Shown piece by piece: positions 29,978 to 38,772 of a DNA stretch of 64,000 nt. The translations under genes and the position numbers were made by a program. Under the pieces are notes generated by a model that was not told where the DNA came from, searched no databases, and was given only the letters and a program-made list of their open reading frames with translations. This stretch comes from Lactobacillus sp. (GTDB taxonomy: Bacteria; Bacillota; Bacilli; Lactobacillales; Lactobacillaceae): assembly GCF_014803895.1 (NCBI RefSeq), contig NZ_JAAVAU010000023.1:123361-187360 (forward strand). The letters run 5' to 3'. Numbering within the stretch: position 1 is the first letter of the stretch; every line of letters starts with the position of its first letter.

Positions 29978-30098
29978 TGCGTTATTGAGTGCAGTGTTAG
30001 TTTTAACTACCTGCTTATTATTTATAGAGTTCTACATGAGATATTTTTTCCAAAATATGGAAAATAACTTAATACTTTTGAAATATTTCCTTGAGTAA
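29967..30098 (+). CDS. comGG: Very short ComGG-like protein
   Basis: A 43-codon frame starting MPGSALLSAVLVLTTCLLF, preceded by AGGAAG nine bases upstream and overlapping the end of comGF by 11 bases. It has one hydrophobic N-terminal helix in the position of comGG, with the GSxLLxxVL pattern seen at ComGG N-termini, but it is much shorter than typical ComGG (about 100 or more residues). It may be a reduced functional form or a decayed gene; I see no continuation in another frame. Confidence 0.6.
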   Translation: MPGSALLSAVLVLTTCLLFIEFYMRYFFQNMENNLILLKYFLE

Positions 30099-30162
30099 AA
30101 GTAACAGTTCTTGCCACTTAATTTGTGAACCGATAGAATATGAGGGTAAAGGGGTTAAAATA

Positions 30163-31170
30163 ATGCAAAAACAAAAATTAGAAGAACTTTATCCAAAATT
30201 TCAAAAAGTAGTTGAAATACTACAAAAGGATTTGAATGTTTCATTTTCATCGGCTTTAACTGAGACTTTTGATAATTTAGAAAATGGTAAAATTAAAGTA
30301 GAAGCAGGAGCACCTGACAAGGAAACTGTTGCACAATTAACTGAAGAATACCGTAAATTAAATTATGAAGATGTGCCAAGAGAACTAAGGATGCAAATCT
30401 TTACCTTATTAACGCTAAAGGCTATTAGTGAAGATGGAAGAGATTATACTCAAATGCCAACGCCAACGATTATTGCAACAGTAATCGCCTTAATTTGGCA
30501 AAAAATTGTACCAAAAGATTATAAAGTTGTGGTAGATCCTGCTATAGGAACAGGTACGTTGCTGTTTTCAGTAATTAAACAACTTATTGCTGATAATCAT
30601 TCAAAGAATGATTATAAATTGTACGGTATAGATAATAATGAAAGTTTACTTGATTTAGCAGATGTAGGTGCACATTTAGATGGTTTAAATATTGAATTAT
30701 TTAGGCAAGATTCTTTAGATTCTTGGATGATACCTTCTGCTGATGTAATTTTAAGTGATTTACCAGTAGGATATTATCCATTAGATGCAAATGCAAAGAA
30801 TTTTGAAAATCATGCTAAAGAGGGTCACTCGTTTACCCATACTTTGATGATTGAGCAAATCATTAATAACCTTCGGTCCAATGGATATGCATTTTTGGTT
30901 GTACCTAAGATGCTGTTTTCTGACAAAAATTCTAGGGATTTTATGCCATGGCTTGCAAAAAAGGTGAATATTCAAGCTATTGTTGAATTACCAAATGATA
31001 TGTTTGCAAATGAGATTCAACAGAAATCTATTCTGGTATTACAAAATCATGGTGAAGCTACAAAACCTAGAGAAGTATTAGTTGCAAAATTAAATTCATT
31101 AAAAGATCCAAAATCTTTAGTTGAGTTTAATTTAAAGCTCAATGACTGGTACAATAGAGACACAAAATAA
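30163..31170 (+). CDS. Class I SAM-dependent methyltransferase, YtxK-like
   Basis: 335 residues. Helical N-terminal region, then a Rossmann methyltransferase core: SAM motif VDPAIGTGTLLFSVIKQL near residue 125 and catalytic-type motif ILSDLPVGYYP, a variant of the N6-adenine DNA methylase NPPY. It resembles the YtxK family encoded between comG and ackA in many Bacillota. Substrate unknown; no restriction gene is nearby. The ATG follows AAAGGGG; an in-frame TTG 24 codons upstream overlaps comGG. Confidence 0.88.
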   Translation: MQKQKLEELYPKFQKVVEILQKDLNVSFSSALTETFDNLENGKIKVEAGAPDKETVAQLTEEYRKLNYEDVPRELRMQIFTLLTLKAISEDGRDYTQMPTPTIIATVIALIWQKIVPKDYKVVVDPAIGTGTLLFSVIKQLIADNHSKNDYKLYGIDNNESLLDLADVGAHLDGLNIELFRQDSLDSWMIPSADVILSDLPVGYYPLDANAKNFENHAKEGHSFTHTLMIEQIINNLRSNGYAFLVVPKMLFSDKNSRDFMPWLAKKVNIQAIVELPNDMFANEIQQKSILVLQNHGEATKPREVLVAKLNSLKDPKSLVEFNLKLNDWYNRDTK

Positions 31171-31197
31171 TAATCTAAATATAACAAGGGGTATAAA

Positions 31198-32397
31198 ATG
31201 AAAAAGATTTTAGCAGTAAATTCTGGTAGTTCTTCATTTAAGTACAAGTTATTTTCATATCCTGATGAAAAAGTAATTGCATCAGGAATGGCAGACCGTG
31301 TAGGAATGTCAAATTCTGTCTTTACTATGAAGTTGGCAGATGGGACTGTATTTGAAGAAGTAAAGGATATTGCTAGTCAAGAAAAGGCTGTTGAAAAGCT
31401 TTTAACTTGGCTTCAGGAAAATAATGTTATATCTGATCTTTCTGAAATTGCGGGAGTTGGTCACCGTGTAGTTGCAGGTGGTGAAGAATTTAAAGACAGC
31501 ACTATTATTACTGAAGATAATATTTGGAAGATTTATAATATGTCTGATTATGCTCCTTTGCATAATGCGGCTGAAGCAGATGGTATTTATGCTTTTATGA
31601 AAGTGTTGCCTGGTGTACCGGAAGTGGCAGTATTTGATACTTCTTTTCACCAAACTTTAGATCCCGTGCACTATCTTTATTCAGTATCATATGATTATTA
31701 CTTAAAATATCGTGCTAGAAAATATGGTGCTCACGGTACTTCAGTACGTTATGTAGCAAATCGGGCTGCTGATTTGCTTAACAAGCCACTTAAAGACTTA
31801 AAAATGATAGTTTGTCATCTTGGAAGTGGTGCTTCTATTACAGCCGTTAAAGATGGAAAATCTTACGATACTTCTATGGGATTTAGTCCGGTTGCCGGCT
31901 TAACTATGAGTACCCGTAGTGGTGATATTGATCCATCTGTTGTTCAATTTATCATGAAAAAAAATAAGATGACGAAGTTTGATGACGCAATTTATATGTT
32001 GAACAATAATTCTGGTTTACTAGGTATTTCTGGCATTTCTCCAGATATGCGTGAACTTCAAGAAGCAGCCAATAATGGTGACAAGCGTGCTAAATTAGCG
32101 ATTGATATATTTATTAATCGTATTGTACGATACATTGGTTCTTACTTTATGGAAATGGGTGGGTTAGATGCAATTGTGTTTACTGCCGGTGTTGGAGAAC
32201 ATGAAGCAGGTATTCGTAAGCGCATCATGGATCAAATGTCAGCAACAGGCTTAATTATTGATGAAGAAGCAAATAACACTAATGGTGAAAAAGTAATTAC
32301 TACACCAGAATCAAAGATTACTGCTATGATTATTCCTACTGATGAAGAATTAATGATTGAAAGAGATGTTGTTCGTTTAGCTAATTTGGAAGATTAA
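31198..32397 (+). CDS. ackA: Acetate kinase
   Basis: Makes ATP and acetate from acetyl phosphate, completing the Pta-AckA pathway. 399 residues. Motifs: N-terminal LAVNSGSSSFKYKLF, GVGHRVVAGGE, the phosphate loop VFDTSFHQTL, GTSVRYV, HLGSGASITAV, and GVGEHEAGIR near the C-terminus. ATG after AAGGGG, 27 bases after the methyltransferase gene and probably in the comG transcript or on its own promoter. Position next to comG is conserved in lactobacilli. Confidence 0.97.
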   Translation: MKKILAVNSGSSSFKYKLFSYPDEKVIASGMADRVGMSNSVFTMKLADGTVFEEVKDIASQEKAVEKLLTWLQENNVISDLSEIAGVGHRVVAGGEEFKDSTIITEDNIWKIYNMSDYAPLHNAAEADGIYAFMKVLPGVPEVAVFDTSFHQTLDPVHYLYSVSYDYYLKYRARKYGAHGTSVRYVANRAADLLNKPLKDLKMIVCHLGSGASITAVKDGKSYDTSMGFSPVAGLTMSTRSGDIDPSVVQFIMKKNKMTKFDDAIYMLNNNSGLLGISGISPDMRELQEAANNGDKRAKLAIDIFINRIVRYIGSYFMEMGGLDAIVFTAGVGEHEAGIRKRIMDQMSATGLIIDEEANNTNGEKVITTPESKITAMIIPTDEELMIERDVVRLANLED

Positions 32398-32427
32398 GCA
32401 GTTATAGTCGCAATTCCACTACAAATA

Positions 32428-32436
32428 TGTTATGAT
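32428..32436 (+). promoter_or_regulatory. Extended -10 promoter of ssrA
   Basis: TGtTATGAT, an extended -10, lies 14 bases before the mature 5' end of tmRNA. No good -35 is seen at normal spacing. Confidence 0.5.
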
Positions 32437-32449
32437 AATTAATGTATTT

Positions 32450-32812
32450 GGGGATGTTTTGGGATTCGACAGGCGTAGATTCGCATTGACTGCGATTCGT
32501 AGGTTACGTCTACGTAAAAACGTCACAGTTAAATATAACTGCAAATAACGAAAATTCTTACGCAGTAGCTGCTTAGTCAGCTTGCGTGATCCAGTAACGG
32601 CTTGCTCATGGCTGTTGCCTGGGTTTTACCTTTAATGAGCTACGTTTAACTACCTCACCTGAATAGTTAAAAATAAGATCGACTAGGTATGTTTTGGTAT
32701 GTTAGCCCTGTTATATGGCGCAATACCAAGACGAGATCAAGTAATATAACTATAATCGTAGAGGTTAATGACGGAATGCGTTTGGACAGGGGTTCAATTC
32801 CCCTCATCTCCA
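32450..32812 (+). ncRNA. ssrA: Transfer-messenger RNA (tmRNA)
   Basis: Rescues stalled ribosomes and tags unfinished proteins. The tRNA-like ends are GGGGATG at the 5' side, pairing with CATCTCC near the 3' side, and the T-arm GACAGGGGTTCAATTCCCCTC; CCA is not encoded. The tag frame begins at GCA (32541) and reads ANNENSYAVAA, ending with TAG at 32574-32576. The hydrophobic end AVAA replaces the common ALAA. A strong terminator follows. Its protein partners SmpB and RNase R are encoded near the start of the window. Confidence 0.95.
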
Positions 32813-32819
32813 TAGCTAA

Positions 32820-32873
32820 GAAAAGTCTTTAGTATCAAGTGGTTAAAAACGTTGATATTAAAGGCTTTTTGTT
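32820..32873 (+). terminator. Terminator of ssrA
   Basis: A long imperfect stem (AAAGTCTTTAGTATCAA paired with TTGATATTAAAGGCTTT) with T run. About 44 of 49 bases, including the loop GTGGTTA, match the terminator of the tRNA pair near 45.2 kb. Confidence 0.85.
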
Positions 32874-32926
32874 TTTGATAATTTTGTTAATATTTTAAAA
32901 AGTCGTCTCAAAAGATACTAAAAGTA

Positions 32927-32955
32927 TTGACAAACTACATTAAAATAAATAATCA
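32927..32955 (+). promoter_or_regulatory. Candidate promoter of the DUF3737 gene
   Basis: TTGACA followed by TAATCA after 17 bases. It leaves an AT-rich leader of about 105 bases before the start codon; no known element is recognised in that leader. Confidence 0.5.
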
Positions 32956-33067
32956 TACATTTTTCTTATAACAGAACATAAAAGTTAGGTATTAGACTTA
33001 TGAGTAAATTTATTTAAAAATATTTAGGTTGAAAGAATAAATTTTTAAATAAAAAAGGAAAATTTGT

Positions 33068-33961
33068 ATGACTGAAATTATAAAAGATAAATATTTTGAA
33101 GGTGAACGTCCGCTTTATGGTTTAAAGGATGCAGTTTTAGACGGTATAACGTTGGGTTACGGTGAATCTCCATTAAAAGAAACAAGTGAATTAGATATCA
33201 AACATACGATTTTTACTTACAAATATCCGCTTTGGTACAGTAAAAATATTAATGTTGAAAATAGCACTTTTGAAACTATGTCACGCAGTGGAATTTGGTA
33301 CACTGATAATATTGTGATAAAGAATAGTAATCTTCAAGCACCTAAACTTTTTCGTAGATGTAACAATGTTGAATTAGACCACGTATTTTTTGCAGATGCA
33401 AAAGAAACTATGTGGACTTGTAAACACATTAAAATCACCAATTCTCAAATTAATGGTGATTATTTTGGCAAAGATAGTTCAGATATTTATTTAGAAAATG
33501 TGGATATTATTGGAAATTATGCGTTTGATGGTGCTAAAAATATTGAGTGTCATAATTGCCATTTTGTTTCTAAAGATGCATTCTGGAATTGCGAAAATGT
33601 AAAACTTATTGATTGTAGTTTTGACGGTGAATACTTAGCTTGGAATACAAAACATATTGAGTTCATTAACTGTACTATCGCCAGTGATCAAGGGTTATGC
33701 TATATGGACGATGTGAAGCTTGAAAATTGTCGTTTATTCCATACTGGACTTGCTTTTGAAAAATGTTCTAATATTGATGCAGAGATCATTAATGAAATTG
33801 ATTCAGTAAAGAATCCGATTTCTGGTAAAATCCATGCAAATCAAATTAAAACTTTGATTATTGATCCAGAAAAAGTTGATCCTAATGCTACTGAAATAAT
33901 TTCTGATTTGCAGGTTATTGAAAAGATTAATAGTTCAGATAAAAATCAAGAGGCTAAATAA
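33068..33961 (+). CDS. DUF3737 family protein, predicted beta-helix
   Basis: 297 residues with the DUF3737 opening IIKDKYFEGERPLYG. The protein is a run of short strands with stacked Asn, Cys and aromatic residues (IKNSNLQAPKLFRRC, ENVDIIGNYAFDGAKN, FINCTIASDQGLCYM), typical of a right-handed parallel beta-helix. No signal peptide. Function is unknown; the fold suggests carbohydrate or ligand binding, which is inference. Its stop overlaps the start of the aminotransferase gene (taATG), so the two are translationally coupled. Confidence 0.88.
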   Translation: MTEIIKDKYFEGERPLYGLKDAVLDGITLGYGESPLKETSELDIKHTIFTYKYPLWYSKNINVENSTFETMSRSGIWYTDNIVIKNSNLQAPKLFRRCNNVELDHVFFADAKETMWTCKHIKITNSQINGDYFGKDSSDIYLENVDIIGNYAFDGAKNIECHNCHFVSKDAFWNCENVKLIDCSFDGEYLAWNTKHIEFINCTIASDQGLCYMDDVKLENCRLFHTGLAFEKCSNIDAEIINEIDSVKNPISGKIHANQIKTLIIDPEKVDPNATEIISDLQVIEKINSSDKNQEAK

Positions 33962-35121
33962 TGAAATATGATTTTATAACTATTCCACCACGGCGTCATA
34001 CTGATTCAGTTAAGTGGAGTATTAAGGATAATGAATTACCAATGTGGATTGCAGATATGGACTTTCAGACAGCTCCTGAAATTATTGAAGCAATGCAGTC
34101 TAAGATTGAACTAGGGGCTTTTGGCTACGAAGAGCCTCATGAAGATTATTTCAATGCTGTAGCTGACTGGTATGGAAAGGAACATAATTTTCGCCCCGAC
34201 CCTAGCTGGATGATTTTTTCTACTGGAGTGGTGCCGTCAATTTCGTCGATTGTAAGAAGGATTACACATTTAGGCGATAACGTCTTAGTGCAAGAGCCAG
34301 TGTACAATATTTTTTATAATTCAATTGAAAATAATGGTCGTCATGTATTATCTAGCGATTTAGTTTTTGATGGGAAGGAATACACGATTGATTGGCATGA
34401 TTTGGAAGAAAAATTAGCTGATTCTTTGACTACATTGATGATTTTTTGTAATCCGCATAATCCAATTGGTAAGGTGTGGACTAAGGATGAGATTGAAAGA
34501 ATTGCGAGTTTATGTAAGAAATATCATGTTATTTTGTTATCAGATGAGATTCATGGTGATTTAGTTAGATATGGCGAATCTTATACACCAGTTTTTGCAA
34601 TTAATAAAGATTTATTATCAAATGTCATTAGCTTAGTATCACCAAGCAAAACTTTCAATGTTGCAGCCCTTCATGCAGCAACAGTAATTATTCCAAATAA
34701 AAACTTACGGGCAATTGTTAATCGAGGACTTAACAGTGAGGAATTGGCTGAACCTAATTTGTTAGCAATTCCTGCTAGCATTGCGGCTTATACTGAAGGT
34801 CATGCGTGGCTGAAAAGTTTAAAGGCAATTCTAAATGATAATTTTGACTATGCGACTGACTTTATTAAAAAGAATATTCCTGAATTAAAAATTATTACAG
34901 GACGTGCAACGTATTTGATGTGGCTTGATGTAAGTAAGATTACTGATGATAGCAATAAACTATATCAATTTATTCGTAAAGATACCGGGCTAATTCTTTC
35001 ATCTGGTGCAGTTTATCGAGGTAATGGACATAACTTTTTGCGGATGAATTTAGCTTGCCCAAAGTCAATGGTTGAAGATGCAGTGAAGCGTTTAGAAAAG
35101 GCAATTAAAGATTTTAAATAG
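33961..35121 (+). CDS. MalY/PatB-type PLP enzyme (putative cystathionine beta-lyase)
   Basis: 386-residue fold-type I PLP enzyme. It begins with the MalY/PatB pattern DFITIPPRRHTDSVKW and has IADMDFQTAPEI, FCNPHNPIGKVW, the PLP aspartate in LLSDEIHGDLV and the Schiff-base lysine in VSPSKTFNVAALH. Family members cleave the C-S bond of cystathionine or cysteine, making homocysteine or sulfide. Whether this one acts in sulfur amino acid metabolism is inference. Co-translated with the DUF3737 gene. Confidence 0.9.
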   Translation: MKYDFITIPPRRHTDSVKWSIKDNELPMWIADMDFQTAPEIIEAMQSKIELGAFGYEEPHEDYFNAVADWYGKEHNFRPDPSWMIFSTGVVPSISSIVRRITHLGDNVLVQEPVYNIFYNSIENNGRHVLSSDLVFDGKEYTIDWHDLEEKLADSLTTLMIFCNPHNPIGKVWTKDEIERIASLCKKYHVILLSDEIHGDLVRYGESYTPVFAINKDLLSNVISLVSPSKTFNVAALHAATVIIPNKNLRAIVNRGLNSEELAEPNLLAIPASIAAYTEGHAWLKSLKAILNDNFDYATDFIKKNIPELKIITGRATYLMWLDVSKITDDSNKLYQFIRKDTGLILSSGAVYRGNGHNFLRMNLACPKSMVEDAVKRLEKAIKDFK

Positions 35122-35194
35122 ACTGGTTTTTAATACCTGAAAGTGGCTTCATGTTGTTCCAGCAAAAGTATATACTGTATATGAGGTGATTAAG

Positions 35195-36163
35195 ATGGAA
35201 CCGATTTTTTTGACCCCATATTTTCGACCAAAAATTTGGGGTGGTAGGAAATTAAATACTGAATTACATTATGATATTCCTGAGGGAAATGTTGGGGAAG
35301 CATGGGTAATTTCAGGTTATAAAGATGATGCTTCAACTGTTAATAAGGGGATGTATAAAGGAGAAACCCTACGCGAACTTTATCAAACTCATCCTGAGAT
35401 TTTTGGTAATCCGAAAGCTAAGGAGTTTCCTCTTTTAGTGAAGTTTTTAGATGCTAATGATAATCTTTCAGTTCAAGTTCATCCAGATGATACTTATGCT
35501 AAAATTCATGAAAATGATTCTGGTAAAACTGAAAGCTGGTATGTTTTACATGCTGAACCTGGTGCTAAGTTAATTTATGGTCATAATGCTAAAAATAAAA
35601 AAGAATTAGAAGAGATGATTAAGAAGGGTGAGTGGGATAACTTATTCCGCTATGTTCCAGTTAAAGCGGGCGATTTTTTGTATGTCCCTGCTGGGACTGT
35701 TCATGCTTTGACTAAAGGCATTATGGTAATTGAAACTCAACAATCAAGTGATGTAACATATCGTTTATATGATTGGGATCGTATAGATCAAAAAACAGGT
35801 AAGCCACGTGACTTACATATTAAACAGTCGCTTGATACTATTAAGGTTCCTCATGTAGATCCAAAGTTAAATATTACTAAAGAAAAAGTGGAGGGAGCTA
35901 TAATCACTACTTTAGCGCAGCCTCCAATTTCTCCACATTTCTACTTGTGGCAAATTGATGTAAATGGTACATTTAACTGGGAGTTAAGTAATCATTCATA
36001 TATGTTAGTTTCTGTTATTAAAGGAAATGGTAAGTTTAGTGCTGACGGAAAAAATTATGATATTGAGTTAGGCACTAATTTCATTATCCCTAATAAAATG
36101 AAACATTTTAGTTTTAGTGGTAAAAATTTACGTTTAGTTATTTCAGCTCCAGGTAAGGAATAA
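35195..36163 (+). CDS. manA: Mannose-6-phosphate isomerase, class I
   Basis: Interconverts mannose 6-phosphate and fructose 6-phosphate. 322 residues, the short Bacillota type. Zinc-site segments are SVQVHPDD near residue 95 and KTESWYVL, plus PAGTVHALTKG and VIETQQSSDVTYRLYDW. The ATG with TGAGGTG upstream was chosen; a GTG three codons earlier is part of that ribosome binding site. It is followed after 25 bases by the SdpI-like gene. Confidence 0.95.
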   Translation: MEPIFLTPYFRPKIWGGRKLNTELHYDIPEGNVGEAWVISGYKDDASTVNKGMYKGETLRELYQTHPEIFGNPKAKEFPLLVKFLDANDNLSVQVHPDDTYAKIHENDSGKTESWYVLHAEPGAKLIYGHNAKNKKELEEMIKKGEWDNLFRYVPVKAGDFLYVPAGTVHALTKGIMVIETQQSSDVTYRLYDWDRIDQKTGKPRDLHIKQSLDTIKVPHVDPKLNITKEKVEGAIITTLAQPPISPHFYLWQIDVNGTFNWELSNHSYMLVSVIKGNGKFSADGKNYDIELGTNFIIPNKMKHFSFSGKNLRLVISAPGKE

Positions 36164-36188
36164 ATTTTAAGAAAGAGAGTGAAGCCAA

Positions 36189-36584
36189 ATGATCTATCTA
36201 GCTTGTGGTGCAATAATGTTTGCTGTGGGGGTCATTTGGTTTTTGCGTCCCGCCACCGTTCCTAATAGAATGTATGGCTATTTGTCTTATTTAGCTGCAG
36301 TTAATAAGGCTAGTTTTGCTTATGCTCAACGAGTAGCAAGAAAGTACCTTGTAATTTTTGGGATTTTACAAATGGTAATTGGAGCCTTAATACATTATTT
36401 GAACTGGGATAAATTTTTTATTTTGTGGTTACTCACCTTTTATTTCTTTATCTTGGCACCAATAATCTTAACTGAAAAGAAATTACAAACTTTTTTAAAA
36501 AAACGGCATGAATTACCACATGATTACGTTGAACCAGATAAGATAAAACATACAAAAGTAAAGGGATTTAGGAATAAAAGATAA
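36189..36584 (+). CDS. SdpI-like membrane protein
   Basis: 131-residue protein with about three membrane helices (residues 2-18, 49-67 and 73-93) and a basic cytoplasmic tail. The segment PNRMYGYLSYLAAVNKASFAYAQRVA matches the SdpI family motif (N-x3-G-Y ... N-x3-W/F-x3-A). SdpI of Bacillus subtilis protects against the SdpC toxin; whether this protein has an immunity or sensing role is not known. The stop overlaps the response regulator start by one base, linking it to the two-component system. Confidence 0.78.
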   Translation: MIYLACGAIMFAVGVIWFLRPATVPNRMYGYLSYLAAVNKASFAYAQRVARKYLVIFGILQMVIGALIHYLNWDKFFILWLLTFYFFILAPIILTEKKLQTFLKKRHELPHDYVEPDKIKHTKVKGFRNKR

Positions 36585-37282
36585 TGGATATTTTAATGGT
36601 TGAAGACGACAATTCAGTCGCAGAAATGATGAAAATGTTTTTTTCTAAGGAAAATTGGCAAGTAGATATTGCCGCAGATGGTGTAGAAGCCGTTAAAATG
36701 TTTAAAGAAAAACAAAATGAGTACGACATCGTAACGTTAGATTTAAATTTACCTAAAAAAGATGGGATGGAAGTAGCTAGAGAGATTAGAGAAGTTTCTC
36801 AAAAAGTTCCCATCATTATTCTGACAGCGAGAGATTCTGAATCTGACCAAATATTGGGATTGGGAATTGGAGCTGATGAATACGTAACAAAGCCTTTTAG
36901 TCCGTTAGCTTTGATTGCAAGAATTAAAGCCTTATATCGACGTACACAATTAGAAAAAAGTGAGAGTCATATACATTTTGATGTAGAAACTAAACATTTG
37001 AAAATATCTAAAGATCGTCGTGAAGTATTATTAGATGATCAAAGGGTTGAAGGAATTACTCCGAAAGAGTTTGACTTGTTATTTACCATGGCCCAAAAAC
37101 CTAAGCAAGTATTTTCTCGTGATAAATTGCTCGAGCTGGTTTGGGGATATGAGTTCTATGGAGAAGAACGTACTGTAGATGCGCATATCAAAAAACTTCG
37201 CCAAAAATTGGAACAAGTAGGACCTCAAGTAATTCAGACCGTTTGGGGAGTAGGGTATAAGTTTGATGATTCTGAGGTTTAA
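36584..37282 (+). CDS. OmpR-family response regulator
   Basis: 232 residues. Receiver domain with acidic pocket VEDD at residues 5-8, phospho-acceptor aspartate near 52 (IVTLDLNLPKKDGM) and lysine in VTKPFSPL. A C-terminal winged-helix DNA-binding domain follows (TPKEFDLLFTMAQKP, TVDAHIKKLRQKLEQ, IQTVWGVGYKF). It overlaps the SdpI-like gene by one base and is followed after seven bases by its kinase. Target genes are not known. Confidence 0.95.
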   Translation: MDILMVEDDNSVAEMMKMFFSKENWQVDIAADGVEAVKMFKEKQNEYDIVTLDLNLPKKDGMEVAREIREVSQKVPIIILTARDSESDQILGLGIGADEYVTKPFSPLALIARIKALYRRTQLEKSESHIHFDVETKHLKISKDRREVLLDDQRVEGITPKEFDLLFTMAQKPKQVFSRDKLLELVWGYEFYGEERTVDAHIKKLRQKLEQVGPQVIQTVWGVGYKFDDSEV

Positions 37283-37289
37283 GTAAAAG

Positions 37290-38735
37290 ATGAAACTGTT
37301 TTATCAACAGATGCTTGCCTTTCTACTTATTATTGTTACAAGTATCGCTATAATTGGTTATTCGGCATTGAACTTTGCCACCAATCAGGCTTATGAACAA
37401 AGTTATCATCGTTTAGAAGGTTACGCACGTTCATTAGGAAATTTGGTATCAACTGATGGTCCTGCTTCACAAAAGTTAGATCGTAATTTTTTAACCAAGA
37501 TGCAAACGGTGATGCAAGGCGAAGATATGAGCTTGCGGATTTTTAATAGTAAAAGTGAGCAGGTATATCCTGAAACGCTTGCTAAGTTGAGTCTCCCAAA
37601 GGATATTACTAAAAAATTAAAAAAAGGCGAAGTAATTAAAATTAAAAATGATCATGAAGACCGTAGGGTTTCTTTTTCAAGCAGGGATGCTTATACCAGT
37701 ATTCTTTATCCTTGGCGTCAGAATGGTAAATTCATTGGTATTCTTTGGATAGGGTCACGTGTACAAAATGTTGAGCAAGGAATTAAGCGAGAAAAGCGTA
37801 ATTTGGTAACAGCTCTATTAATTACCCTGATGGTTGGTTTATTTTTAAGTTTTATTCTTTCATATTTTATTTCTAATCGTATTCAGCGACTATCTAAGGC
37901 CACAAAAAAGATTGCTCAGGGTAATTTTGATGTTCATCTAAATCATGGTGAGACAGATGAAATTGATGATTTGGCGCATGATTTTAACATGATGGTTAGT
38001 GCACTAAAAAAATCAAATGAAGAAATTAAAGCACAAGAGCAACGTAGGGATGAATTTATGGCAGATGCAGCCCATGAAATGAGGACGCCACTAACTACTA
38101 TTAATGGAATTTTAGAAGGGTTACAATATGATGTAATTCCTGAATCTGATAAACCTAAGTCGATTGCGTTAATGCAAAATGAAACAAGACGATTAATTAG
38201 ATTAGTTAATGAAAATCTTGATTATGAAAAAATTCGTAGTAATAAAATAACTTTATTAAAGACGAAATTTAATGCTTTCATTGTGCTTAATGATTTGCTT
38301 ACACAGATGAAGAAAAAAGCACAACAAGAAAATGATAATTTAGTTTTGCATTGTCCTGAAAATCTTGAAGTGTATGCCGATCGAGATCGTTTTACACAAA
38401 TTATGGTTAATTTAGTTCAGAATGCTTTACAATTTACTAAAAATGGCACAATTACAATTAGTGGGCAAAGAATTGATCATGGTACGCAATTTAGTGTAAG
38501 AGATACCGGTATTGGTATGAATGAAGAACAAAAGAAGTTTATATTTGATCGTTTCTATAAGGCTGATGCGTCTAGAGCAAAATTAGGTAGTGGAGAATCT
38601 GGTTTAGGGTTGGCTATCGTATTATCTTTAATTAGACAACATGGTGGAAAAATTGAAGTAGATTCTCAACCAGGAATGGGTGCGACATTTACAGTTACTC
38701 TTTATGATGAAGGGTATGAAAATTATCATCAATAA
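37290..38735 (+). CDS. Sensor histidine kinase
   Basis: 481 residues. Two membrane helices (about 7-27 and 172-194) flank an extracytoplasmic sensor domain of some 140 residues. Then come a HAMP linker, the phospho-acceptor box AAHEMRTPLTTINGILEG near residue 260 and the ATPase domain (N box LVQNALQF, G1 DTGIGM, F box FDRFYKAD, G2 GLGLAIV). Partner of the preceding OmpR-type regulator. The signal is unknown; envelope stress is plausible given the SdpI-like gene and the neighbouring lipoteichoic acid synthase, but that is inference. Confidence 0.95.
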   Translation: MKLFYQQMLAFLLIIVTSIAIIGYSALNFATNQAYEQSYHRLEGYARSLGNLVSTDGPASQKLDRNFLTKMQTVMQGEDMSLRIFNSKSEQVYPETLAKLSLPKDITKKLKKGEVIKIKNDHEDRRVSFSSRDAYTSILYPWRQNGKFIGILWIGSRVQNVEQGIKREKRNLVTALLITLMVGLFLSFILSYFISNRIQRLSKATKKIAQGNFDVHLNHGETDEIDDLAHDFNMMVSALKKSNEEIKAQEQRRDEFMADAAHEMRTPLTTINGILEGLQYDVIPESDKPKSIALMQNETRRLIRLVNENLDYEKIRSNKITLLKTKFNAFIVLNDLLTQMKKKAQQENDNLVLHCPENLEVYADRDRFTQIMVNLVQNALQFTKNGTITISGQRIDHGTQFSVRDTGIGMNEEQKKFIFDRFYKADASRAKLGSGESGLGLAIVLSLIRQHGGKIEVDSQPGMGATFTVTLYDEGYENYHQ

Positions 38736-38765
38736 AAATAGGCTAGGATATATCCTAGCCTATTT
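38736..38765. terminator. Bidirectional terminator between kinase and ltaS-like gene
   Basis: The palindrome AAATAGGCTAGGA/TCCTAGCCTATTT lies between two convergent genes. Confidence 0.87.
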
Positions 38766-38772
38766 AATTGCA

